64,000 nt of DNA from Solicoccozyma terricola (lineage: Eukaryota; Basidiomycota; Tremellomycetes; Filobasidiales; Piskurozymaceae): the NCBI GenBank assembly GCA_001600875.1, contig BCLD01000001.1, forward strand, positions 1,893,933-1,957,932, in the 5' to 3' direction. Under the pieces are notes generated by a model, which was given only the letters and a program-made list of their open reading frames with translations, made no database searches and was not told the DNA's origin. Shown piece after piece: positions 1 through 11,300 of this stretch (position 1 is the first letter of the stretch; every line of letters begins with the position of its first letter). Made by a program: the position numbers and the translations under genes.

Positions 1-333
1 TTTCGACTTGCCTGCGGTGGTCTACCGATGAGACTGCGCTGCTTTGTGAGTAGTATTTCTGTCATCATGTGGTATACGCTCGGTGGCGCTCACCTGGATA
101 TCTGCTCAGATCGCATGGCTTACCCGGCGATTCTGTCATGCTGGATCGCAAGATTGGCAGGGAATTTCGTACAAGACAAGCTGTCTCGTTGGAGTAAGCG
201 TGCTCTTGAAACCGAGTTTCACGTAAGACAGATCGTGAAAGACTATGACGCTCATGCTGTGATGTCGACACCGATACCACCTACCGATGATGGGGCGGAC
301 CATGTCATGGATCTTTTAGCGGATGACGAGTAG
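1..333 (+). CDS. 3' end of an unrecognised gene (partial)
   Basis: An exon that enters from the left edge can be joined over a probable intron (donor gtgagt near 46, acceptor ctcag near 111) to a final exon that stays open to a TAG at 331-333. The joined reading gives about 90 residues containing WSTDETALLYRMAYP and LAGNFVQDKLSRWSKRA, and it ends in an acidic tail, DLLADDE. I do not recognise the family. The good splice sites and charged, helix-like composition favour a real C-terminus over chance. The start lies outside the window. Confidence 0.4.
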   Translation, partial: FRLACGGLPMRLRCFVSSISVIMWYTLGGAHLDICSDRMAYPAILSCWIARLAGNFVQDKLSRWSKRALETEFHVRQIVKDYDAHAVMSTPIPPTDDGADHVMDLLADDE

Positions 334-1793
334 ATGCTCGATAAGATGAGACTGTAGCTCGATTGAGTCTGTAAATTACGTCCCAAAAGACTCCACGGAT
401 CATTGATGCTGTATCACCGTGTCGCTGGAAAATTCTGTTGAACCCTATCATGCGCTTTGATAGTAAATACCGGCAGCTCCTTGAGAGTAAAGACTACTTA
501 GCCTGCCATTCGATTGAATTGAAATGCATTTCACTAAGGGAGGAGCGTTCCTTTCAACCCCGAATAAGCACGGAACACTGTGAGCTGCATATTTTTGGAA
601 AGTATCCTGTGAAATTGATGCAGCCCCATATAACTTGTCTACGCCTAATCCCCGTCGCAACTCGTCCTCCTAGAGAGTAGAACGAAGGCTTTGTACTGAG
701 GTTCAGCATACCTCCTAAAGGCTAACTCAACTCATACACCGGGAACCCTGTCATTCACGCAACCCCTTTTAGTTTTAGAATAGAGCCTAACCTACGGCTC
801 ACGATCAACCGTCCCCAATACTATGTTCCCCCAGGATGCCACCCTACGATGCCATATGTGATCGAGGTAGTTTCATGGTCTCCATTGACTCCTGAGTCCA
901 GGTCAAAAACGATGAGACGGAATGTTTGTTTGTAACATCCGGTATGGGCTTTGAAAGGATTGTAGCTTACAACTCCTCAATATTATAGGTAGTATTGTTC
1001 CACATGTTGGCTTATCGACTTTTCCACTATCTGGACATCAATGCAAATGGATTCCTGCCCGAAGGCACAGACTGCATTCGGGGACCTTTGTTGTCAAGCT
1101 ACTTTGTACGCTCCCTCTCTTTTCACCAAAAGATATCATACTTCGTCGCTATTAAGTGTCCTCAAGCTTATACTGGCCTGTGCCCCTGGTCAAGTAATTC
1201 CCTGCAATAACTAGAATAGGTGGCAAGACAGCTATTAAGTCCCATTCCACAATTACCAATTGACCATCCTCGTGCCCCAATACTCACAAGTGCCTGGCCA
1301 CCTGTGCCAAAGCTTGATTGTGACAAATTGGCTCCCTCGTCTCTGGAGAGGTTTCCCACCAGATTTTTCAATTGGAATGTATACTCCATGCAGACCTGAT
1401 AACAATGTGGCCGGCCTATGTTGCTTGGATTTTTCTATGCTGGCTTGATGTGGAATGTTGAAGTGAAGAAGTACACCGAGAGCGGTTGGTACTGCAGAAT
1501 GGTCGGTGATCAGGCTCTGTCCAACTTCCATTTCAGAGTTGCAGCAAGGAATCACTTAAATTACCAAGGTGAGAGGCTAAGTCGCATGATAGCAAAGATG
1601 ACGATCGTTAAAGAGAAAGGACACAAGTACACTGGTGTAGCAGGCAAAGCTCAGAGGCAACCTATATACTGGTGATTATCGGCAGGTCAATTCCCCGATC
1701 CTAACAAGGTAGGGCCGTAACAGTGGTCCGCAACCCATTTACAGCCACTGTGGAAATGTAATTGGCAGAGAATATGCCAGTATATATAGGGCT

Positions 1794-1815
1794 TTGCCAC
1801 TGAGAGCAGTGGCAA
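1794..1815. repeat. Short perfect inverted repeat after a TATA-like run
   Basis: TTGCCACTG and CAGTGGCAA form a 9-bp perfect stem with a 4-base loop. It lies just downstream of the sequence TATATATAGG at about 1781-1790. This resembles a promoter with a transcribed hairpin, but no gene follows, so its role is unknown. Confidence 0.45.
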
Positions 1816-1875
1816 GAGAAATGGAGTCCTCTTGAAAAGAAGTAAGACATGGCAGAACCTGTAACTCCTTCAGAG

Positions 1876-1932
1876 GTGGAGGTCTATTATTCTTTGGGTG
1901 GTGAAGGTCTATTGTTCTTTGGGTGGTGAAGG
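1876..1932. repeat. Imperfect two-copy tandem repeat
   Basis: A unit of roughly 25-27 bases beginning GGTCTATT and continuing TTCTTTGGGTGGTGAA occurs twice in direct succession, with one clear substitution (ATTATT versus ATTGTT). A third partial GGTGGA-type copy flanks it. No coding role is seen. Confidence 0.6.
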
Positions 1933-3521
1933 TGGAGCTTCACCCGTAATATTCATACAACCACAATAGGACCAATGGGGTGGAGTTCATTGTGGTAAAG
2001 TGGAGGTCCCGTTGTAGTAGGGTTGCATTAGGTCAATGGGGACATGGGTATCCTTATTGTTCTGGTACTATATCGTGGAGCTGCAGGGCAGGTTTGTTAC
2101 ACAAATCGGCGACTTCCTCTGGCTGATCGGAACTATTTTTACTTTGATGCAACTCCCTATTCACACGCTCTCTGTATCCCAGGGCGACATTTGTCATAGA
2201 TGATTGCCATTGTCATAAGAAGGGCCGAAGAAGCGTTCATGGCCTGGATTGGGTGGAGTAGGAAATTCCTCCCGGTCGTCAAATCGACCATGGGTAAAGA
2301 GTGAATCAGCTTCTATCCCAACGAGTGTTCATTTCATGTGTATTCAGTGCAAATGAGCTAGCTGCCTTTTGTCAGCCTATTGTGCATAATACATCCATCG
2401 TTCCGCTACGATATTGCCTGCCGCGGAATGTCTTTTATTGAACTTAGGACGCTCCTGTAAGATGATATAACAAAAGTCACCAAAGTGTCTGTTCCGCGCG
2501 TCCGCGATCTCGAGCTCACGGTCGAGATGTTTGACATACGCTGAATACGCTGACTATACCTGCAATAGGATTTACTAGTTCAGACATGCTCATACTGCAA
2601 TTCCTTTGCCAAATTTACGAGACGTTCAATGACCAAGTTCAATCAATCACTTGCCACAAGATCCGTTGTCTCGATATAAATCAATCTTTTCTAGCGAACG
2701 ACTGACGCACGTAGTACACCTCATCAGATCCGCTCTTGCGCAGCGTTTTGCGTGTGATCTTCTATAGCATTTGTTATCTTGATAAGGGTTGTTTGTCTGT
2801 CACTGCCAAGGCAAAGTAAGCTATTTCATTTGATCTGTCCCTCTGAACTTTGGACAAACAAGGGTGATTGACTACGCTGGGAATTGCTGAATCATTTGTA
2901 GCGTTCGGAAGGCATCACCATCAAGCTCAGGTTGTATTAATACCACACAGTCATCAGAGCAATGCGCTCTGGGCATCCAACACACCGGATTTAACTATGT
3001 GTCATATTGTTGGATGGCATTCCCCAAGACGTTTGAGTAATGAATTCGGGAATGACGCACATATAGCAAGCAACCCCTCTAGTCTACGGGTCTAGGACTC
3101 TGCGCACATACCGACTAGTCTACGAGTGCTTCTCCGTGAACAGCAAACAAACGAAAGATCCTCTGTAGCCATTTCACAGCCGGAATGTTGTTAAGCGTGT
3201 CCGATCGAAGTCTTGTTGAGGTAATTCCTGAAGTCAAGTTGCTACAGCCTTCTTGACTACTTTCTTTGTGTCTGCCTCCTCGTTGAGTGCCTACACAGAC
3301 GACATCCCGTACACTGTTCATGAGCAGATCCTGGGCGCTACGGTCATCGGTGTCGGTGTTATGGTGACAGCCGTTGTTGACATTTGGGATACTCCCTGTT
3401 TAATGACGTGTTTTGATTTCCGGGCATCGACCGGCTCAGTCGATGTAAACAAACCATCGGTCGCTTCAGACATCAGTCGTTGACCACATCCCCACACGGC
3501 TTATCGACACCAGACACATCA

Positions 3522-6007
3522 ATGGCGACCACAACCCTCGGTCCGATAGCACATCCAGACGATGGGTGAGTGTGCTATGCTACATCTGATCGTGCCAGCG
3601 CGTAACGTCTTGCACCACCCGTGCCCCAGCCCTACTACTTCAGCGATCGATCAACTCAACGCAAACATCCTTGCTCAAGGCCTAACGAAAGTCCCTGTGA
3701 ACCTGAATGGACTGCCTACAAGACAGAGGGAAAATGTTTCGAAAGTAATCGCTTGCTTGATCGAACGGCGACAGGTTCGTACTACCGAGCATGTCGTGTG
3801 ATACAAGCAGGACCCCAATGACACGAGTCTCCACAGGACGACCTCACTCAACTGGAAAACCTCTCTTTGGCACACACGTCACTTGCATACGACCATGAGA
3901 AACTCTCTGTCATGCATCGACGACTGAAGGGAGAACTCGGCGATGCTCAACGAGAGCTCGAAGCAGCCAAAGCCCAAGTAAGGTAAGAAGTCATTGAACA
4001 TTGGCACTCCTCGTCGCGCTGTTCAGGCGGCCATTTCGCTGATGGCGGTGGTATCACAAATATCAGCGTCGTTGCTGCTCGGCTGAAGAAGGAGGAAGCT
4101 GCGCATCGAACCTCTCGTGATGAAGGCAACAAGGCAAGAACAGCGTTAGCGTTTGTCAGGACTCAAGCTCAAGTGAGTGATTGTGCAACTACTGTATTAT
4201 GCCACTAACGGAAGCTAGTCATGCGCCCAGTACGAGACCAAGAAGAGAGACGCCCAAGTTGACAAGACAATGCAGAACTGGCAGAAAATCGCATCCGAGC
4301 ACGCACGGCTATTGTCTGCGAACATCACTACCGGTCTACTGTGCCTCAACCCGGTGGAGGGAAGTCAGAATGGTCCAAGAGTAGTGCGTATGGCCAACGA
4401 ACCTGGTATCTCGCAGTTGATGACATTATGTTCCACTCCAGGATTCCTTCTGGGACCCATCTATCAAAGCACTTGATCAAATCCGTGTTGGTCTCCAAGA
4501 GGAGAATGAGGCATTCCGTCACGTCACACTCAGTACCGCCAACAAGTTTCAGAAGTTACTCGCTACAGTGAACAGCGAAGAGGTGTGTGTTTCATGCCAG
4601 CTGAAGAATTCCTCCATCAAGCGGACTCATGTCATAACAACAGCCTCCACCCTTTCTCGAGCCCTCGGCGTTCTTCAACGATCTTACTACGTCGACGAGC
4701 CAGGTGTCATCATCAACCTCACATCCTAATGCTGCCGATTCCAAACTCAAGAGCATGATCGGAGTCTTGCAATCGCGGATTGAGGCGGGGTTCGCTGCCA
4801 CAGATCAGCACAGTCAGTCATCACCCGTTGACACTGTGGATGCTACCAAGCTGCTTCAGGGACGAGTAAGGGATTTAGAGACGGAACTGGGTGAGCTGAA
4901 CTTAATATGCTCGACTAAGTCAAATTGAGAACAAGCACCTTTTTATTCTCAGCTGGGAGGCACGAGGTCGCCTCAGACTACCTCAGACTGCTGGAAGAGT
5001 TTGGCAAGAGCGCAGCGGTCCCTAATGCGGTTCGCGATGCAAGTGATGATAGGTGGAGCCCTCATGTCACGGCTTTTCAGCTTTCAAGATGGCTAATTTT
5101 TTTGCAGCTTCAGTGATGCCGCTACTCTCGCCAAACAACGGAAAGCATTGCTATCTGAAAGGCAACAATTGACCGACAAGGCGGTGAAGCTTGGACACGC
5201 ACGCGCTGTTCTCGAGGTGAGAACAACCATTGCCATTCTGACGTGGAAGCCAAGTCTGTGGCCAGCTGACGTTATCTTTGACCATGTCAGGCCGAACGAC
5301 TCACCTTTGAGGAAGAATGCAGAGCAAAGCGGCTACAGGAGCTGCTGGCCGATGTTCCTACCATGCCGTCTAGTGTTGTAGCGTCTGCAACCGGAGATGT
5401 CGACCTAGATACCGCAACGGCAGAGCTCGAAGGCGTCTCACTCGCTCCGCTTGGTCCTTACGAACCGCGACAACAGACCTCAACGATAACGCCGATAGCA
5501 GCTGCTACTAAGCCTCTGATTTCTTCGCCTCTAAGGTCAAGCACCTCTCGCTCGCCTCGATCCTCCGAGCGATCGCCCCGTTCCGCCTCTATTTCCCGGA
5601 GACGGTCCGTGAAGCGAGGTCCAGCGACCCCGCTGGCTCGCCTGGTACTTCAAAAGGTCACTATCGAGAAGGCTAGCGAGCGGAAAGCACAGAAGATGTT
5701 GCAAAAGTTGCAACAAACGCAGAGCGAGGATACGCCAGGAGCGGCCCTCCACCAACTCGGGTCGAATGCGAATCGAGGGAGTCGTGTGAGCGACATTCTT
5801 CGCACTGACGAAAAATCAGCGGGAAGATCCACATCGCGAGGGATCTCGCCAGGCCGGCGGAAGGCGATAATCGAAACCCAGAAAGCGGCGAGGACGGGAA
5901 AGGAGACTTTACTAACATCTAGTCAGACTGCTCGTGCTGCCGTTCTGGATAAAGCGAGTGGAGTCGGGCCCAGGGGAGCTGCGGCGGGCAATGGGGTATG
6001 GAGATGA
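3522..6007 (+). CDS. ADIP/Msd1-like coiled-coil protein (probable microtubule or spindle-pole anchoring factor)
   Basis: A multi-exon gene starting MATTTLGPIAHPDD. After a first intron (donor at about 3566) it reads TSAIDQLNANILAQGLTKVP, then a helical stretch ending CLIERRQ, and then long heptad-rich coiled coil (DDLTQLENLSLAHTSLAYDH, then RLKGELGDAQRELEAAKAQ). This order, a short N-terminal globular piece ending in an ERRQ-type helix followed by coiled coil, resembles the afadin/alpha-actinin-binding (ADIP/SSX2IP) family; its fission-yeast member Msd1 anchors microtubule minus ends at the spindle pole body. The last exon (to the TGA at 6005-6007) is Ser/Arg/Pro-rich and basic. Family membership is inferred from the pattern; a generic coiled-coil protein remains possible. 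A pericentrin-like gene lies 2.3 kb downstream. Confidence 0.6.
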
Positions 6008-6178
6008 GCTGCGCCACGCTCGTTACAGATGGGTTGTTTGTATTATCTACGTCTCTGGATACCTATTAACCAGTATGGTTTCGTCATATTTCGTCCGTCC
6101 GTCCGTCCACTTCCCGTCCACTTTTGCATCCAGCCAGTCGAGGTGGAACTCGGCCATAACATCATCAACCCAGACGAC

Positions 6179-7932
6179 ATGAGCTACACGCTGAGCCAAG
6201 TCCTCCAAGGTCACGACGCAGATGTCAAGTGTGTCATAGCGGTCAACACAAACACGCTGTTCAGCGCATCGAGGGATCAGACTGTTGCGCAATGGTCCAA
6301 GGAATCCCAAGTTGGTGAATACTCCTTTCTGTGCGTTTTCATGCGGCTTAACGTCTATGAGAATCCAGAACGGCCCGTTCAATCTGCAACGGATTTTATC
6401 AGGACATCAAGGCTATGTCAACTCGCTCGAGCTGATACCCCCTGATGGACAGTACCCAGGTGAATTCCTCCATCTCAAGTGATTGGGACACATCTAACCT
6501 CCCTCGTCTCGATTTTGAATACAGCCGTCATCGCCTCAGGAGGAAACTCGAGCCTGATTCTTCTCCATGAGCTGCATCCATCCTATCCAACGACCGAACC
6601 AGTCACTGCCTTGGTCGGACACCACGCAAACGTTTGCACGCTTGCGTACTCTTCCCGGCGTGGAAGGCTGATTTCTTCAAGCTGGGACTGCGCAGCGAGA
6701 ATATGGAGGAGAAGAGAATCATCGGAAGCGCATACTTGTCCCGAGGCAAAGACCACGGTTGGTGATTGGGAGTGCGAGAAGGTTCTCTCGGGCCATTCTG
6801 CAGCGGTCTGGGGTGTCGCCATCTTTGAAGAAGGGCCTCGAGAAGGGTGCTTCATTACTGGTGAGCTCCTGCTTGGGTTTGACACATGGTACGGCGAGAC
6901 AATACTTAATGCTGTCCGCACGTTCTGCCAGGATCTGCCGATAGACATATCAAGCTTTGGGATCACACGGGGTCCTACCTCAAAGATTTTCCTGAACAAG
7001 ACGATGCTGTCCGATCGCTAGCGATCTTTCCAGGTGGCCAGTCATTCGCGGTAGCACTGAATGACAGGTGAGTTTTGGCATTTGCGATACTACACGCAAG
7101 GATGAACAGATCATCTCACCGGACAGTACCGTTCGCATCCTCGATACCGATGGTGCGACAGTGGCAATTCTGCGAGGTCACACCGATTACGTCTACCACG
7201 TCGCTATAGACGACGACGGCACTCTCCTCAGCTGCGGGGAGGACCATACGGTAAAAGTTTGGCGAGGTCTGCACAACCCATATTGATTTGATCTTCATGC
7301 ATAACCATGGCTGACGGACGAAAGCTTGCCCACAGACAACATCTTGGTCGACACTATTCATCATCCTTGTCAATCTGTCTGGTGCGCCTCCTTCCTGCCG
7401 TCGGAAGCGTCTCTCCGCAGTGATATTGTTACTGCGGGGTCGGATAAGTTGATACGTGTTTTTACATTGGAGAGGGAGCGTTTTGCCAACGATGAAGTGC
7501 TACAAGTGGGTATTTTGATGCGACTCAACCATCCATTGGTCGCTGTTTAACATCTTCAACCTTCCAGGCGTACGACAATGATGTGGACATGGCATTGAAC
7601 AGGTATGCTTGTGTGCTGGGTCCTTCACGCAGTACGCATCTGCTCATGATTCGTCCGTTGCTAGACTCAGCAGGAACAGAGCGCCAGACGCTCGCGAGCA
7701 TATCCTTGACCTTGACATCGAGGACGACAAGCCACCATTGCAGCTGCGTTTCACGGACGACTGTGAGTGTTCGAGGTGTGGAGACCCTGTCAGGCCGTGC
7801 TCAACGATTTCTACTTTCCTGTCAGCTGACCCTCAAGCAGTAGCTGAAGCTTTCGGATTGGAGCATGGCTTATCTGCAAATTATAGGAATCAGATCAAGG
7901 ACTTTTTGGAAAAGCAGCTGGGTCGCAAATGA
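6179..7932 (+). CDS. Doa1/Ufd3/PLAA-like WD40 ubiquitin-binding protein lacking the PUL domain
   Basis: The protein starts MSYTLSQVLQGHDADVKC and carries WD40 repeats spread over several exons, with clear units such as SASRDQTVAQW, SSSWDCAARIW and SCGEDHTVKVW. The opening repeat is the one typical of Doa1/Ufd3 (phospholipase A2-activating protein), a Cdc48 cofactor in ubiquitin homeostasis. After the propeller, two exons joined across the intron at about 7762-7829 give LDLDIEDDKPPLQLRF and then an AAxxFGLEHGLSANYRNQIKDF-like segment, which matches the second half of a PFU ubiquitin-binding domain. A TGA follows at once. Family members normally continue with about 250 residues of PUL domain that binds Cdc48; no such sequence is visible downstream before the convergent gene. 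The missing first half of PFU and the missing PUL make this a short form. Confidence 0.8.
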
Positions 7933-8314
7933 AGGTGTGGAGACGATAGTCTGTGGGCTTGTCGTGTCACGACTAAGGGCATACAGCAATAACTTGAACG
8001 GGTGGATACAGCCCGATATAGCCAAAAGAACATTCCAACGCAACGCATCCTGAGGAAGTCGGATCAAAAATGAGCATCTGCTCTGTGTACTCCTCCTCAA
8101 CTGCTCTCGATGTGCCGATTGCAGGGATGAAGTAAGACATAGTTGGCTGCTTTCTTTTCTTAGATGATCAGATACAATGCGTGCCACCACATTTTCTTTG
8201 GAAAATTCCAGTTCCAGGGACACGAGTTAATCATTAGTGAGGTCGTTACAGTCGTCTAGCTAATGGCACATGTTGCGATCAGAGCTTCATCGACGGCCTC
8301 CGATGGCTTCTCCA
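7933..8314. other. Convergent 3' intergenic region
   Basis: About 380 bp separate the end of the Doa1-like gene from the end of the PACT-domain gene on the other strand. No reading frame with family similarity is present; in particular no PUL-domain remnant was recognised in the three forward frames. Confidence 0.5.
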
Positions 8315-11300
8315 TTAGCACATCCCTTTCGAGCGAGTCTGTTGCCAGTCGCTGGCTAGACGTCTGTGACAAACAAGCCTCATTAGCCACTTCACAGAAT
8401 AAGAGAGGGATATGGGCTTACTTTGCTCGGACGGTTGCCAGCACAACCAGCGCAACCCCTTTGAGCGAGTAGCGTGGACGTTCGACGGTCCTACGGGCGG
8501 GATAGCCCATCGAGGCAATCTGGGCCAGCGTGTCTTGTTCGCTGAGCAGATGAGAACTTTGCGTATCAGTACGCTAGCTTTCAGACTGGTGAAGGTGGCT
8601 TACGTTTGCCTAAACTTGCCAAGCAAGCATAACAGGTATTGCTTCTGTACTTTCAGCGCACCTCTGAACATATGCTCACGAGTGAACTTGGCTTGAAGGT
8701 AGCGGATCTGGGCCGTAAGCATCTTGCGCTCGGTGATGTATTGACTTTGCTGGCGGCTGAGAAGTTGTGCCGTTTCTTTGTCTCTGATTGTACAAGACCG
8801 CCTCTCAGCGTGCTGATGCAGTGAGCAAAAGCCGTCAGATTCCACTTACAGCATGTCAGAGGGTTTATTCTGTTGGAGAGCTAGATTGCATTCTAAATCG
8901 GCAATGATCCCTTCCAAAGACAGTATCATGCGGTCCGCCTCCTGTCGACCCTCGCGGAGACGCTGGACTTCCGCCGTATTGTTGAACGTTTCACTCTGTT
9001 GCTTCTTCATGTGACCACTAAGATCTTGACCGAACTTGGCAGCATCTGCGCGATGTTGCTTTAGTTCACTCTCCAGTCGGAAGAGATCCCGCTTGAGCTG
9101 GTCGTATTCACGAGTACGGGAAGCCCATCGTTGTTCAGCCGCGATGATCTCCCCCTGCTTCTGAGAAACCGTTCGACGAAGCTCAGAGGATGCCTGAGAG
9201 GTGAAGAGATCAGTTAATACGTTGTGCCAGGCGTGAGGCATGCCCAAGTACTCACCGCCTCCACGGCACGGAGCGATTCTTGACAGATCTTGAGCTCCTT
9301 GCGGATTTCGTGCTCGGACGCTGAAGCAATGACAGAGGCGGATAAGTTATAAGCTTTCAACGTCAGTTCCTCTACTACTTACCAGTCGACCGCTCGTGTA
9401 CATCGCTATGTTCGACACTGCGCAGTCTGTTCTGCAGCGATCGCACCTCCTGTTTCAGGACGGACGTGTCCTGTCGGGCTAGCTTCAGCTCGTCAGTGGA
9501 CGACTTGCGAAACTAGAGCGATTCTCAACGTCAGCGAAAAAAGCATTGCGAGATGATATGGAGATAGACGAACCTCCTGACTCGCGATTGTGAGACGATT
9601 CAGCGCCTCTCGCTCTTGCCTTAGCTCGGCACTCTTGTCCTCGATTTCCCGGCGGGCACGCTGAAGTGTGGATCTTAACGCGGCCTCTGTTGCCGTCTTT
9701 TCATGCATCTCTTTCGTAATGTTGGTTATGTTCGTCTCCAAGCACTTGACCCTGGTCCTGTTTCTCTCGCAGTCCGCTGACCACTGTGCCCGCAGGTCAT
9801 CTGTCTGACGTCGCAATGCAGAGACTGTTGATTGCAGTTCATTCTTGGCGTTGACCGCTCTCGGCCGAGGTGTGCTCTGATCAGCACTGCACCAATCGAC
9901 GACTGCCGACATCAGCTCACTTGACCACATACACCTAGAATGTACACCAGACTCACAACATGGTGATGTCCTGATTTGCGTCCGCGCGGATAGCATCACC
10001 GGCGTCGAATCGATGCTCACAGCCTGGGCACTTGGTGTGACTCAGCCTTTCAAGAGCCTTAGCATGTTTGGCGGTGGCGGTGGCCAATTGTTGCTCGAGC
10101 TCTGTAGCATGTCCGCAAACCTGTGACAGTCGGTCGGCTACGGTAAACTGCCGGAGTCCAGCAGCCTCAAGCCTCTCGAAGTTCTCATCCAAACGCTTCC
10201 CAGCCTCTGCGAGTTCGCTTTGCAGCGCTTCTACTCTCGCGAGCGCAGTCGCCTCCGCATTCGTACCGAAGGAACTGTCGAGCCAAGATTGCTAAGGGGT
10301 GCAGCAGGGGTCAGTATAGGTCTGCCGCCTCGTTTTCATGGATATTCACATCGATGAGGGAGCCAGGGGTCTTGGGTGTCTGCAAATTAATGATTCTCTT
10401 ATTAATTGGCAGATTAGATGAGAACGGCGATGCCGCTGCCAGCACGGTGGCGTTGCTGTTGTTCCGGGCAGGTGTACGCTGCGCTGCGTCCAGCTGTACC
10501 TGCAAACCCCGGACTCGCTGCTGTAATTCTTCCTTCTCCTTGACCAGTGTTTCTATCCGTCGGTCCTTGGCCTCGAGATCGGCTTGGACCTGTGGAGAGA
10601 GGGCGGAACGGGCCCGTTGCAGTTGCTCGATTTCCTTTGTGGCCTCGGCAAGGTCATGCTCAAGTTGGATGACGATCGCTTTGGACCTGCCGTCAGGGTA
10701 CGTTGTTTCTGCGCCGTCCTTGATTGCAAGTTGCCGTTCCGCTGACGATAATCGTGATTTGGTTTGTGAATGGGAACGCTGTTCTTCCTGCAATTGCGAG
10801 AGCGCATTAGCCGCTTGCTCCTGTTGTGTCGAGTGGTCAGATTCGGCGCGCTTTAGCAGAGCCTCGATTTCGATGAGGCGAGCTTTGCTGGTTGCGACTT
10901 CGTCAGTCAGACTCGCTGCCTCAGTTTCGAGAGCAGATATTGCCGAGGCATGAGCTCGAATCATGGCCTGCTGCTGCTCGTGGAGTGTCGAGAGATCATC
11001 CTGAGCCGATTTGATGGCTGCATCCTTGCCATGCAAATCCCGGATCTTAATATCCAATTCGACATTCAAGCGTTCAGCCGTCTCCGCGGCATCTTCTGCA
11101 GCACCGTTGGCATCCTCTAACTGTTGCTGCGTCAGTCGAATGGCTTCTTCCCCTTTGCCGAGCTCCTCCTCAACGAAAGCGAGCTCCTCGTGCAACTGAT
11201 CTACACTCGCTCGGAGATCGCTATTTGTGGAGCGTTCCTGCGCGATTTCTGCTTCGAGGGATTGGATCTGGGTTTGCAGTCTTCTTTCCTTTTCGTCGAT

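Larger units (their letters stand above)
340..3520. other. Gene-poor stretch of about 3.2 kb
   Basis: No open frame here has convincing codon use, splice structure or family similarity; the longest are about 100 codons and overlap in opposite frames. Visible structure is limited to an imperfect tandem duplication at 1876-1932, a perfect short hairpin at 1794-1815 just after a TATATATA stretch, and a second short inverted repeat (ACCACAAT / ATTGTGGT) near 1968-2005. It may be a decayed mobile element or a long intergenic region; I see no terminal repeats or transposase remnant that would decide this. Confidence 0.5.

Noticed and set aside
3253..3483. Open frame MTTFFVSASSLSAYTDD... before the ADIP-like gene
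   Set aside because: Short, no similarity, and it ends before the likely start codon at 3522 with no splice link.
7740..7830. Cys-rich CECSRCGDP motif in the Doa1-like gene
   Set aside because: This piece lies inside a 68-nt intron (donor gtgagtgtt, acceptor ctgtcag); splicing it out restores the PFU sequence.
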